Origin: CAYHGV01 sp964356135
GTDB lineage: Bacteria; Hydrothermota; Tepidihabitantia; CAYHGV01
Direction: 5' to 3'
Length of the DNA: 11,821 nt
Assembly (NCBI GenBank): GCA_964356135.1
Contig: CAYHGV010000093.1
Location: 1 to 11,821 of the forward strand
Every line of letters starts with the position of its first letter. The first letter of the stretch is position 1. This document shows, piece after piece, positions 5,921 through 11,821 of this stretch. The position numbers and the translations under genes were made by a program. Under the pieces are notes generated by a model. It was not told the origin of the DNA. It saw nothing but the letters and a program-made list of their open reading frames with translations, and made no database searches.

Positions 5921-7120
5921 TTAAAAAATCCGATAGCGCAGCCCGGTGGAAAATGTGATCCCGGGTTTGGTTGTGTGGGGCGGGAGAGAAAAAGTAATCG
6001 TATTGGTGAAGTTTAACTGATTAACAAGATAATACACGAGCGATAAATCAAGCTTGTGGGTCAGGTCGAAGCTCCAGGTATTGGTCGTATCTGCCCTCTG
6101 AATATCCGCCGGCGGAATCCAATAGGTGATCAAAAAATCTAACTTATTGCTGAGTTCATAGGAATATTTGAGACGGAGGTCTTTAATCGAAATTTTCTTC
6201 CCAAAATCGTTACCGGTAATCGGCGCCTGGAGGGTAAAAAATTCGGCGAACTGGCTGCGCAAACCAATCGGCCGGGCAAAATCAAACGTCAATTCGGCAT
6301 AGAGATTCCGTTCATTCGCAACCGTATCTTTGGGAATCCTCAAATCTAAGATTTCGTAGCCAAAACCTAATGAAGCCTCGTAACCATAGTAGCGCTCCAG
6401 AATCTGTTCATGCAAAACGTCGTTGACGATAATCGTACCGACACTGCCCAATTCACCCCCTCGGAGCACTCCCGATTCCTTCAGAATCCGTTCTAAGTCA
6501 CCGTAATACTTTCGTTCCCAATAATCGTAGGATTGTTGGTACTTCTTGATAACCGATGAATCCAACTGTTCGGCCAATGATAAAAGCCCGGCGTCGGAGA
6601 GCGGCTCGACCAATATGCCGACTTTCGAAAGCTCTTCATTCACCCGAATTGCCCGTGCCAGAGGCGTGGCAACGATAAACCGGCCATAACCGGCGCCGGC
6701 GGAGATATCGAGCTGGACCGTCGTCGTATCAACGCCTTTAAACTTGCCAATGCTGAGACTTGGTTTGCCAAAACCGAACAAGGCAAGTTTATCAAAGGGG
6801 TACTTGTTCAACTGGAACCTTCCTTGAAGATTATATCCCAGAAGCGTTTGGCCATCGGAAGTTCGCTCCCGCTCTGCCTCGCCTTTCATTGTCCAATCAT
6901 AGCCAAAGGGCAGCGAAGAATAGAACTGTTCAAACTCGGGAGAAAATTTGCCGTAATCGGCGGTAATGCTACCAGTGGTATCACGGGCAAAATTGTAGTT
7001 GAACTGAAAGAGAAATACCCTCGATTGACTTATCGGAACCCAGTAATCGGTAATAGAAATGGCCTGTATCCCAGGACCGAGGACTGCACATAATAGTAAT
7101 AATACAAATATTTTCTTCAT
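5921..7120 (-). CDS. Secreted outer-membrane beta-barrel-like protein, family unknown
   Basis: The 399-residue product starts with a clear signal peptide (MKKIFVLLLLCAVLGPGIQA, cleavage likely after Ala20) and ends ...RYRIF; a terminal Phe is the usual barrel-assembly signal of outer-membrane proteins. Residues about 30-150 and 250-399 alternate in the manner of beta strands (LFQFNYNF, LQLDISAGAGYGRFIV-like stretches, LDLSLVYYLV, ITFSTGLRYRIF). The middle, about 160-245, instead looks helical and charged (EQLDSSVIKKYQQSYDYWERK, shortened here by position 185-204), suggesting a soluble loop or plug domain inside a barrel. A strong AAAGGAGG (7132-7125) stands 4 bases before the ATG, and a promoter lies just upstream. 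Its 3' end abuts the opposing gene with no spacer. I do not know its substrate or partner. Confidence 0.72.
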   Translation of the reverse strand: MKKIFVLLLLCAVLGPGIQAISITDYWVPISQSRVFLFQFNYNFARDTTGSITADYGKFSPEFEQFYSSLPFGYDWTMKGEAERERTSDGQTLLGYNLQGRFQLNKYPFDKLALFGFGKPSLSIGKFKGVDTTTVQLDISAGAGYGRFIVATPLARAIRVNEELSKVGILVEPLSDAGLLSLAEQLDSSVIKKYQQSYDYWERKYYGDLERILKESGVLRGGELGSVGTIIVNDVLHEQILERYYGYEASLGFGYEILDLRIPKDTVANERNLYAELTFDFARPIGLRSQFAEFFTLQAPITGNDFGKKISIKDLRLKYSYELSNKLDFLITYWIPPADIQRADTTNTWSFDLTHKLDLSLVYYLVNQLNFTNTITFSLPPHTTKPGITFSTGLRYRIF

Positions 7121-7124
7121 CCTG

Positions 7125-7166
7125 CCTCCTTTGTGAAAACTCTATCGAAATCCGGTATTTTGTCAA
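7125..7166 (-). promoter_or_regulatory. Promoter and Shine-Dalgarno of the 399-residue barrel gene
   Basis: On the minus strand, TTGACA (7166-7161), a 16-bp spacer and TAGAGT (7144-7139; 4 of 6 consensus bases) are followed by AAAGGAGG (7132-7125) and the ATG at 7120. Upstream is a strongly AT-rich tract (about 7168-7206, with TTATTATTGA twice on the plus strand) that could act as an UP element. Confidence 0.62.
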
Positions 7167-7231
7167 TAGCTTCAATTTTATTATTGATTTATTATTGAAA
7201 AAAAACTTATTACCTCTGGGGAGTTCTGAAA

Positions 7232-7478
7232 AACCACCGAAGACACTGAATCCGCCATGTCCGCCAAACTGCTTGGCGGATAGAGTGACTACACGGAACT
7301 CAAAGCCACGATATACGAAGTATAGAGCGACTGTAAGGAGCTCAATTCAGAAAGCACGAAATTTGTCGCGTCCCATATAGGAATGGACGCGCGATAGAAC
7401 GACTGCACGGAGTTCAAAGCTTATTATGCATTGAAAATACAACACTTAATTTTTTCGTGGTTTTCGCCCTTTCGTGAT
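7232..7478. repeat. Composite repeat region: three 27-nt copies, each next to a distinct hairpin
   Basis: Three 27-nt copies of one sequence lie at 7280-7306, 7322-7348 and 7394-7420. All begin ATAGA, have GACT at copy positions 9-12, GGA at 16-18 and TCAA at 21-24. Each is preceded by a different short hairpin: TCCGCCAA/TTGGCGGA (7260-7267/7273-7280), TATAC/GTATA (7312-7316/7320-7324) and CGCGTCC/GGACGCG (7367-7373/7385-7391). Outside them, CCACCGAAGACACTGAA (7233-7249) and, complementary, TTTTCGTGG...TTTCGTG (7452-7475) form opposing edges of the same CACGAA type as seen at 1941-2210. I see no gene in this stretch. Confidence 0.65.
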
Positions 7479-7515
7479 AATTCTTATACTTTGTCAGAAC
7501 TTTCTAATCGAGTCC

Positions 7516-7544
7516 TTGACAGAAGGCCTCCATGTCGATACAAT
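7516..7544 (+). promoter_or_regulatory. Promoter of the TPR-peptidase-efp-acc operon, probably leaderless
   Basis: TTGACA (7516-7521), a 17-bp spacer and TACAAT (7539-7544) match the housekeeping consensus closely. ATG follows at 7545 and again at 7551; the second lies seven bases past the -10, where transcription would begin. No Shine-Dalgarno is present. This is the only strong promoter I see for the operon that reaches the right edge. Confidence 0.72.
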
Positions 7545-7550
7545 ATGAAG

Positions 7551-8072
7551 ATGCAAAAAAACGTCGATTCCATGCAGCTTATGGCGACGGGCGAAGAGCA
7601 CTGGAGGGCAGGAAAAAAAGAAGAAGCAATCGAATCACTCAAGCAGGGAATTGTGCTTCGTCCCAACTATCCGCCTCTCCATCTCGTCCTCGCTCAATGG
7701 TTTTGGGAAACCGATAAACCCGGAATGGCAAAAGACGAGTGCCTGCGAGTTCTGCAATTCGACCCGGAGAATAGTGTCGCCTATCGTTTTTTAGCAAAAA
7801 TCTATTCCCACCTGAGCGACGAAAAATCGCTGGCAGAAACCAACGAAACTATTCTCCAGCTCGATCCATTCGACCCTGAGGCACAAGCCTATATTGAAAA
7901 AAACGCCGACCAGAGAATTCCCTTTGCCACCATCGCTATCGCCGAACTCTACGAATCCCAGGGATACTGGCACGAAGCGCTTGCGGTCTACAAGGAACTC
8001 TTGAGCCGCGAGCCGGATAACGAGATAATAAAAAATAAAATCAATACCCTCTCCACTACAATCGGTCAATGA
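7551..8072 (+). CDS. TPR-repeat protein heading the efp-acc operon
   Basis: The product from the ATG at 7551 has 173 residues, no signal peptide and no membrane segment, so it is probably cytoplasmic. It consists of tetratricopeptide-like repeats at about residues 10-43 (GEEHWRAGKKEEAIESLKQG), 43-76, 77-110 (AYRFLAKIYSHLSDEKSLAE) and 126-159 (IAELYESQGYWHEALAVYKE), each ending in LxPxN/D-type turns (LRPNYPP, FDPENS, LDPFDPE, REPDNE). TPRs bind other proteins; the partner cannot be read from sequence. The start is chosen because the promoter ends at 7544: ATG 7545 or 7551 are both possible, and the longer frame from 7431 would run through promoter DNA. Its stop overlaps the next start by 4 nt (ATGA), so its amount is probably coupled to the peptidase. 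Confidence 0.78.
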   Translation: MQKNVDSMQLMATGEEHWRAGKKEEAIESLKQGIVLRPNYPPLHLVLAQWFWETDKPGMAKDECLRVLQFDPENSVAYRFLAKIYSHLSDEKSLAETNETILQLDPFDPEAQAYIEKNADQRIPFATIAIAELYESQGYWHEALAVYKELLSREPDNEIIKNKINTLSTTIGQ

Positions 8073-9133
8073 TCAACCGAATCAATACCCTGCGCGAACG
8101 GCTGAAAAAATTAGGATTAGACGGTTTTCTCATTTCCGATCTCGTCAACATTCGTTATCTCGCCGGATTTTCTGGTTCCAACGGTTTACTCTTCGTAACC
8201 CCAGACGATGCAATCTTTTTCACCGACTTCCGCTATCAACAGCAGGTAAAGACCGAAGTAACAAACTGTAAAATCATAATCGCTAGTCGTAATCTGTTCG
8301 ATGATTTCATTGCCCTCGACGTCCTCGCCGCGGTGACCAAACTCGGCTTTGAATCGAGCAATCTGACGGTCGAGAGCCACGCCAAATTAAAAGATGCATT
8401 AAAAACCATCGGGCTTGTTCCCTGCGATGACATCGTATTAGAAATTCGAGCAATCAAAGAACCGGGCGAACTTTCGAAGATTAAGGTCGCAGTCGGAATA
8501 ACTGACCGGGTATTCAAACGAATCCTCAAACTCATAAAACCGGGCATCAAAGAAAAGGACATTGCCTTAGAAGTCGATTATCAACTAAAACAGGTGGGCG
8601 ATGGGATTTCCTTCCCGACGATTGTTGTTTCCGGACCACGCTCGGCCCTCCCCCATGGCCAACCCACCAAGCGCCGCTTGAAACCGGGTGACTTTATTAC
8701 CTTCGATATGGGAGCAACCTATGCCGGCTATGCCTCTGATTTTACCCGGACTGTAATCCTGGGTAAGGCGAAACCAAAACAGAAAGAGGTGTATGCCCGG
8801 GTGCTCGAAGCCCAGCTCAGGGCGATCAACGGGATTAAAACCGGTATTCGGGCAGCCGATGCCGACAGCCTCGCCCGGACCTACATCAAGGATGCCGGCT
8901 ACGGTGAATACTTCGGCCACGGCTTAGGACACGGCCTGGGTTTAAATGTCCACGAACTACCGGTCGTAAGTCAAAAAAGCGAGGCAATTCTTCTCTCCAA
9001 CAATGTCGTTACGATTGAACCGGGCATCTATCTCCCCGATTGGGGCGGGGTCAGAATTGAAGATGTGGTGGTCGTGAAAAAAAATGGCTGCACGATTTTA
9101 ACCACCGCTACTAAAAAACTTATCGAGCTATGA
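8069..9133 (+). CDS. M24-family metallopeptidase (aminopeptidase P / Xaa-Pro dipeptidase type)
   Basis: This cytoplasmic enzyme should release the N-terminal residue from peptides with proline second, or split Xaa-Pro dipeptides. The 354-residue product has a creatinase-type N-terminal domain (about 1-125, with GLDGFLISDLVNIRYLAGFSG-like opening at 16-36) and a pita-bread catalytic domain (about 133-354). All five dinuclear metal ligands can be placed: Asp213 and Asp224 in FDMGATYAGYASDFTRTV, His288 in GHGLGHGLGLNVHELP, Glu317 in TIEPGIYLP and Glu331 in GGVRIEDVV. The length matches the short bacterial form found beside efp, such as Bacillus YqhT. It starts at the ATG overlapping the TPR stop and overlaps efp by 4 nt, with no clear Shine-Dalgarno, so translation is probably coupled. 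Sequence alone does not separate aminopeptidase from dipeptidase. Confidence 0.93.
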   Translation: MINRINTLRERLKKLGLDGFLISDLVNIRYLAGFSGSNGLLFVTPDDAIFFTDFRYQQQVKTEVTNCKIIIASRNLFDDFIALDVLAAVTKLGFESSNLTVESHAKLKDALKTIGLVPCDDIVLEIRAIKEPGELSKIKVAVGITDRVFKRILKLIKPGIKEKDIALEVDYQLKQVGDGISFPTIVVSGPRSALPHGQPTKRRLKPGDFITFDMGATYAGYASDFTRTVILGKAKPKQKEVYARVLEAQLRAINGIKTGIRAADADSLARTYIKDAGYGEYFGHGLGHGLGLNVHELPVVSQKSEAILLSNNVVTIEPGIYLPDWGGVRIEDVVVVKKNGCTILTTATKKLIEL

Positions 9134-9693
9134 TTACCCCCAACGATTTCAAGAGCGGCCTGCTTATCGACCTTGAGGGTGAAATTTTTTCGATCCAGGA
9201 GTTCCAGCATATCAAAATCGCCCAACGGCGGGCATTTGTCCGAGCCAAAATCAAGAACCTCAAGACCGGTTCGGTTCTGGAACGGAACTTCGATTCTCAG
9301 GAAAAACTGAAAGAGGTTGACCTCGAACGCAGAAAAGCTTCGTTTCAGTATAAGTCGGACGAAGATTACATTTTTATGGACTTAGAGCATTATGACCAGG
9401 CTCCGCTGCCCCGCGAGGTTTTAGGCGAGGCAGTCTGGTTCCTCAAGGAAAATTGTGGGGTCACGGTTCTCTACTATGAAGACAAACCGATCGGGGTCGA
9501 AATCCCGAACTTTATCGAATTAAAGGTCGTCGAAACCGAGCCGAACTTCCGGGGGGATACCGCAAGCGGCAGTTCCAAGCCAGCACGATTGGAAACCGGC
9601 CTCACGATTTCGGTTCCGTTCTTCGTCAGTGTCGGCGATCTGGTGCGGATTGATACCAGGGATAAAACCTATCTCGAGAGGGTGTTAAAATGA
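9130..9693 (+). CDS. efp: Elongation factor P with non-canonical tip loop
   Basis: EF-P binds ribosomes stalled at polyproline and speeds peptide bond formation. The 187-residue product has the normal length and three domains: N-terminal KOW-like (about 1-65), central OB (66-128, with YIFMDLEHYDQ) and C-terminal OB (129-187, ending TGLTISVPFFVSVGDLVRID then TRDKTYLERV). Domain I contains EFQHIKIAQRRAFVRAKIKN at 24-43. Usual EF-Ps have KPGKGxAF or a GR version here, with the tip Lys (34 in E. coli, 32 in Bacillus) or Arg32 (Pseudomonas) modified. By ungapped alignment the tip residue is Gln32, with Arg33 and Arg34 next to it, so known lysylation, 5-aminopentanol and rhamnose routes do not obviously apply. 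It overlaps both neighbours by 4 nt. Confidence 0.94.
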   Translation: MITPNDFKSGLLIDLEGEIFSIQEFQHIKIAQRRAFVRAKIKNLKTGSVLERNFDSQEKLKEVDLERRKASFQYKSDEDYIFMDLEHYDQAPLPREVLGEAVWFLKENCGVTVLYYEDKPIGVEIPNFIELKVVETEPNFRGDTASGSSKPARLETGLTISVPFFVSVGDLVRIDTRDKTYLERVLK

Positions 9694-10154
9694 ACATAAA
9701 AAAACTGGAAGAACTAATCAAATTGGTCGAGCGGTCGAACATTGCTGAATTAGAGATTATCAAAATCTTCGGTCGTAAGATACGGATCTCAAAGATTTCC
9801 CCCTTCCAAATCGCCCCGGTCCCGAGCGGGCACAATCCGGTGGCAGTCGAATCAAAAAACCTGACCGCAGCCAGACCAAAAGAGGAAGAGAAGAAAATCG
9901 AGGTCGGGCGTCCTCGGGCGAGTATCCGCTCGCCGATGGTCGGCACTTTTTATCGGGCGCCGGCACCGGATGCGGCACCGTATGTCGAAATCGGCGATAC
10001 GGTCAAACCCGGACAGGTCGTTTGCATTATAGAAGCAATGAAATTGATGAACGAAATTGAATCCGAAGTTTCTGGGAAAATCGTTGATATTCTCGTCAAA
10101 AACGAAGAACCAATCGAGTTTGAACAAGAGCTGTTTTTGATTGAACCACTGTAA
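9690..10154 (+). CDS. accB: Acetyl-CoA carboxylase biotin carboxyl carrier protein
   Basis: AccB carries the biotin that AccC carboxylates, for malonyl-CoA formation in fatty acid synthesis. The 154-residue product has a short N-terminal helix-rich part (1-38, MNIKKLEELIKLVERSNIAE), a flexible Pro/Ala/Lys-rich linker (about 39-78) and a C-terminal biotinyl domain (79-154). EAMKLMNEIE places the biotinylated lysine at Lys118. SPMVGTFYRAPAPDAAPYVE (81-100) contains the thumb loop typical of AccB in acetyl-CoA carboxylase rather than other biotin enzymes. The start ATG overlaps the efp stop (ATGA); GAGAGGG a few bases upstream may aid initiation. The partner accC follows after a 95 bp gap holding an inverted array, unlike the other tight junctions. 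Identification is firm. Confidence 0.95.
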   Translation: MNIKKLEELIKLVERSNIAELEIIKIFGRKIRISKISPFQIAPVPSGHNPVAVESKNLTAARPKEEEKKIEVGRPRASIRSPMVGTFYRAPAPDAAPYVEIGDTVKPGQVVCIIEAMKLMNEIESEVSGKIVDILVKNEEPIEFEQELFLIEPL

Positions 10155-10249
10155 TTCAAAATCAAACCACAGATGAACACAGATAATCGAATAATAAACC
10201 CGGGTTGGTTCATCTGTGTTTATCGGCGTTAATCTGCGGTTCTGAATCT
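10155..10249. repeat. Inverted array of CACAGATGAA-type units between accB and accC
   Basis: The arms at 10165-10186 and 10220-10241 are complementary at 18 of 22 positions. Each is built from about 10-bp units of the form C[AG]CAGAT[GT]AA: CACAGATGAA at 10168-10177 and again in diverged form behind it on the left; three units read on the complement of the right side (10210-10239). ATTCA/TGAAT motifs stand outermost (10154-10158 and 10243-10247). The array fills the whole gap from accB stop to accC start. It could be a hairpin in the accB-accC message or a dispersed repeat. I have an unverified memory of similar CACAGATGAA-type sequences in environmental bacterial genomes. Confidence 0.7.
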
Positions 10250-11596
10250 ATGTTTAAAAAAATCCTCATCGCCAATCGCGGTGAAATTGCCCTCCGAATT
10301 ATCCGCGCCTGTCGTGAACTCGGGATTAAAACGGTGGCGGTTCACTCGCCGGTCGATACCGAATCCCTTCATAGCCGGTTCGCCGATGAGAGTATCTGCA
10401 TCGGTTCGAACCCTTCAGCCGAAAGCTATCTAAAAATCTCAAGTATCATCAGCGCCGCCGAGATTACCGGCGCCGATGCGATTCATCCGGGGTACGGCTT
10501 CTTAGCGGAAAATCCAGAATTCGCTGAAGTCTGTGAGTCCTGCGGGATAACGTTCATCGGGCCGAAATCGGAAATGATTCGCGCAATGGGCGATAAGGCA
10601 TCGGCAAAAAAAACGATGAAACATGCCGGGTTGCCGGTCATCCCCGGCTCCGAAGGTGAACTCGACACACTCAAAGACGCGAAAAAACTGACAGGCGATA
10701 TCGGCTATCCGGTTATGCTCAAGGCGGCAGCCGGCGGCGGCGGCAAAGGGATGCGGATCGCTCATGATGAAAAGGAACTCGAGACCGGATTTCGTATGGC
10801 GAAAGCTGAAGCCAAGGCAGCGTTTGGTGATAACCGGCTCTATTTAGAAAAATATATTGAACGTCCGCGCCATATTGAGGTCCAGCTCCTGGGCGACCAG
10901 CATGGAAAGGTGATTCATCTCGCCGAGCGCGAATGCTCGATCCAGCGCCGCCACCAGAAACTCATCGAGGAATCGCCTTCACCGGTGGTGAACGAAACCC
11001 TGAGAAACCGGCTCTGCGCGATGGCGGTCAAAGGTGCCCAGGCGATTGGCTATGAGAGCGCGGGCACAATGGAATTTTTATTAGACCAATCGGGTAATTT
11101 TTATTTTATGGAAATGAACACCCGCATTCAGGTCGAGCACCCGGTTACCGAGATGGTAACCAACGAAGACATTGTCAAAAGCCAGATCTTAATCGCATCG
11201 GGTGAGCGGATGTCAATCAAAGGTGATTTTACAAAATTTTCGACCCACGCGATCGAGTGCCGAATCAACGCTGAAGATCCGGAGCGTAACTTCATGCCGA
11301 CCCCCGGCAAAATTACGGAGCTCTATTTGCCGGGCGGACCTGGCATTCGGATTGATACCCATATCTATGCTGGCTATTCGATCCCGCCGTTTTACGATTC
11401 CTTGATTGCCAAATTTATTGCCGCCGGTCAAACCCGGGATGAGGCGATCAACCGGATGCAGCGGGCATTGGAAGAATCATATATCGAAGGGATAAAAACC
11501 ACGATTCCCTTCCATCTCCTCATTATTCAGTCCGAAAAATTTCGAAAAGGCGAACTCTCTACTTCTTTCATCGCAGAGTTTTTCCAGGAGAAGTGA
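10250..11596 (+). CDS. accC: Acetyl-CoA carboxylase, biotin carboxylase subunit
   Basis: AccC uses ATP and bicarbonate to carboxylate the biotin on AccB. From ATG 10250 the product has 448 residues, the normal length, and begins MFKKILIANRGEIALRIIRA. An earlier TTG at 10205 would add 15 residues encoded by the inverted array, so I reject it. The ATP-grasp features are complete and fall almost on E. coli numbering: Lys116, Lys158, the glycine-rich loop AAAGGGGKGMRI (159-170), ERPRHIEVQ (204-212), HLAERECSIQRRHQKLIEE (223-241), Glu275, Glu288 in FMEMNTRIQVEHPVTE (286-301) with Arg292, Gln294 and Glu296, and Arg338 in ECRINAEDP. No Shine-Dalgarno is seen. Its stop overlaps the thiE start by 4 nt (GTGA). 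Identification is firm; pyruvate or propionyl carboxylase subunits are less likely given accB beside it. Confidence 0.96.
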   Translation: MFKKILIANRGEIALRIIRACRELGIKTVAVHSPVDTESLHSRFADESICIGSNPSAESYLKISSIISAAEITGADAIHPGYGFLAENPEFAEVCESCGITFIGPKSEMIRAMGDKASAKKTMKHAGLPVIPGSEGELDTLKDAKKLTGDIGYPVMLKAAAGGGGKGMRIAHDEKELETGFRMAKAEAKAAFGDNRLYLEKYIERPRHIEVQLLGDQHGKVIHLAERECSIQRRHQKLIEESPSPVVNETLRNRLCAMAVKGAQAIGYESAGTMEFLLDQSGNFYFMEMNTRIQVEHPVTEMVTNEDIVKSQILIASGERMSIKGDFTKFSTHAIECRINAEDPERNFMPTPGKITELYLPGGPGIRIDTHIYAGYSIPPFYDSLIAKFIAAGQTRDEAINRMQRALEESYIEGIKTTIPFHLLIIQSEKFRKGELSTSFIAEFFQEK

Positions 11597-11821
11597 AAAA
11601 ACGGTTTAATCCGCTTCTCTATGCAATTTTAGATAGACCATTATTAGGGAAGCGGTCAATAACCAGAACAACCAGGGAGCTCGTAGCCGGCGGAGCAACA
11701 ATGATTCAATTGCGGGAGCCAAAAATCTGTCGAGCAAAGGATTTTATCACCGATGCCTTAAAAATAAAATCGGTATTAAAAACCGGCCCGATAAAATTTA
11801 TCATCAATGACCGACCCGACA
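11593..11821 (+). CDS. thiE: Thiamine-phosphate synthase (5' part, cut by window edge)
   Basis: ThiE joins the hydroxymethylpyrimidine diphosphate and thiazole phosphate moieties to form thiamine phosphate. The 76 codons present read from GTG at 11593-11595: MKKRFNPLLYAILDRPL, then ELVAGGATMIQLREPK (29-44) and IKFIINDRPD (67-76). These are the first TIM-barrel strands of the ThiE/TenI family; QLRE and the IND that contribute to diphosphate binding favour ThiE over TenI, although family members usually have QLREK rather than QLREP. AGGAG (11586-11590) is only 2 bases from the GTG, but the 4-nt overlap with accC points to coupled translation. Being last in an operon with fatty acid genes is not a known functional link. 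The truncation prevents a check of the C-terminal half. Confidence 0.85.
   Translation, partial: MKKRFNPLLYAILDRPLLGKRSITRTTRELVAGGATMIQLREPKICRAKDFITDALKIKSVLKTGPIKFIINDRPD

Noticed and set aside
7280..7420. CRISPR array
   Set aside because: The 27-nt copies are only about 75-85% alike, spacers differ widely in length (15 and 45 nt) and themselves form hairpins, and no cas gene is nearby.
10205..10249. Upstream TTG start for accC adding 15 residues
   Set aside because: The added residues come from the inverted array and precede the MFKKILIANRGEIA start typical of the family.

Overview
This 11.8 kb window comes from a bacterium with a two-membrane envelope: it encodes two secreted beta-barrel-like proteins and two CsgG-like, probably lipid-anchored proteins. 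Base composition is moderate, near 50% GC by eye. An archaeal-type (class V) fructose-1,6-bisphosphate aldolase/phosphatase, an atypical EF-P loop, sparse Shine-Dalgarno use and gaps filled with short-unit inverted arrays suggest an uncultivated, deep-branching lineage. A WOR-3/Stahlbacteria-type candidate phylum is my best guess. It rests on general resemblance only and has low confidence.

Layout: (1) 1-1884, minus strand: coaX, tsaE and tsaB (cut by the left edge), i.e. CoA synthesis and the tRNA t6A modification machinery. Both gaps between these genes hold repeat-rich DNA. (2) 1885-2294: a divergent control region with a promoter on each side of a ~270 bp nested inverted array. (3) 2295-4740, plus strand: fbp followed by two tandem CsgG-like genes with spacings of +2 and -4 nt, then a strong hairpin. 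(4) 5012-7120: two convergent envelope protein genes whose stop codons touch, with no spacer. (5) 7121-7550: a divergent control region with three copies of a 27-nt repeat, each next to its own unrelated hairpin. (6) 7551-11821, plus strand: a TPR protein, an M24 aminopeptidase, efp, accB, accC and thiE (cut by the right edge). Every junction here is a 4-nt stop/start overlap except accB-accC, where a 95 bp inverted array sits.

How the genes fit together: the last cluster is a housekeeping operon. Peptidase-efp-accB-accC order is known from other bacteria (e.g. the yqhT-efp-accB-accC order of Bacillus); the leading TPR gene and trailing thiE are local additions. AccB and AccC form the biotin carboxylase half of acetyl-CoA carboxylase. 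FBPA/P serves gluconeogenesis. TsaB and TsaE belong to one tRNA-modification complex. The CsgG-like pair and the two barrel proteins look like envelope components of unknown substrate.

Most notable signals: five TTGAC-type promoters split into two classes (those placing the start codon at or next to the predicted transcript start, and those with a leader carrying AAAGGAGG); an EF-P whose modification-site residue is replaced; a CsgG-like paralogue with a His-rich stretch plus a membrane helix inserted mid-domain; and inverted arrays with different unit sequences but a similar plan in several gaps. I found no CRISPR array, transposase, rRNA or convincing tRNA.
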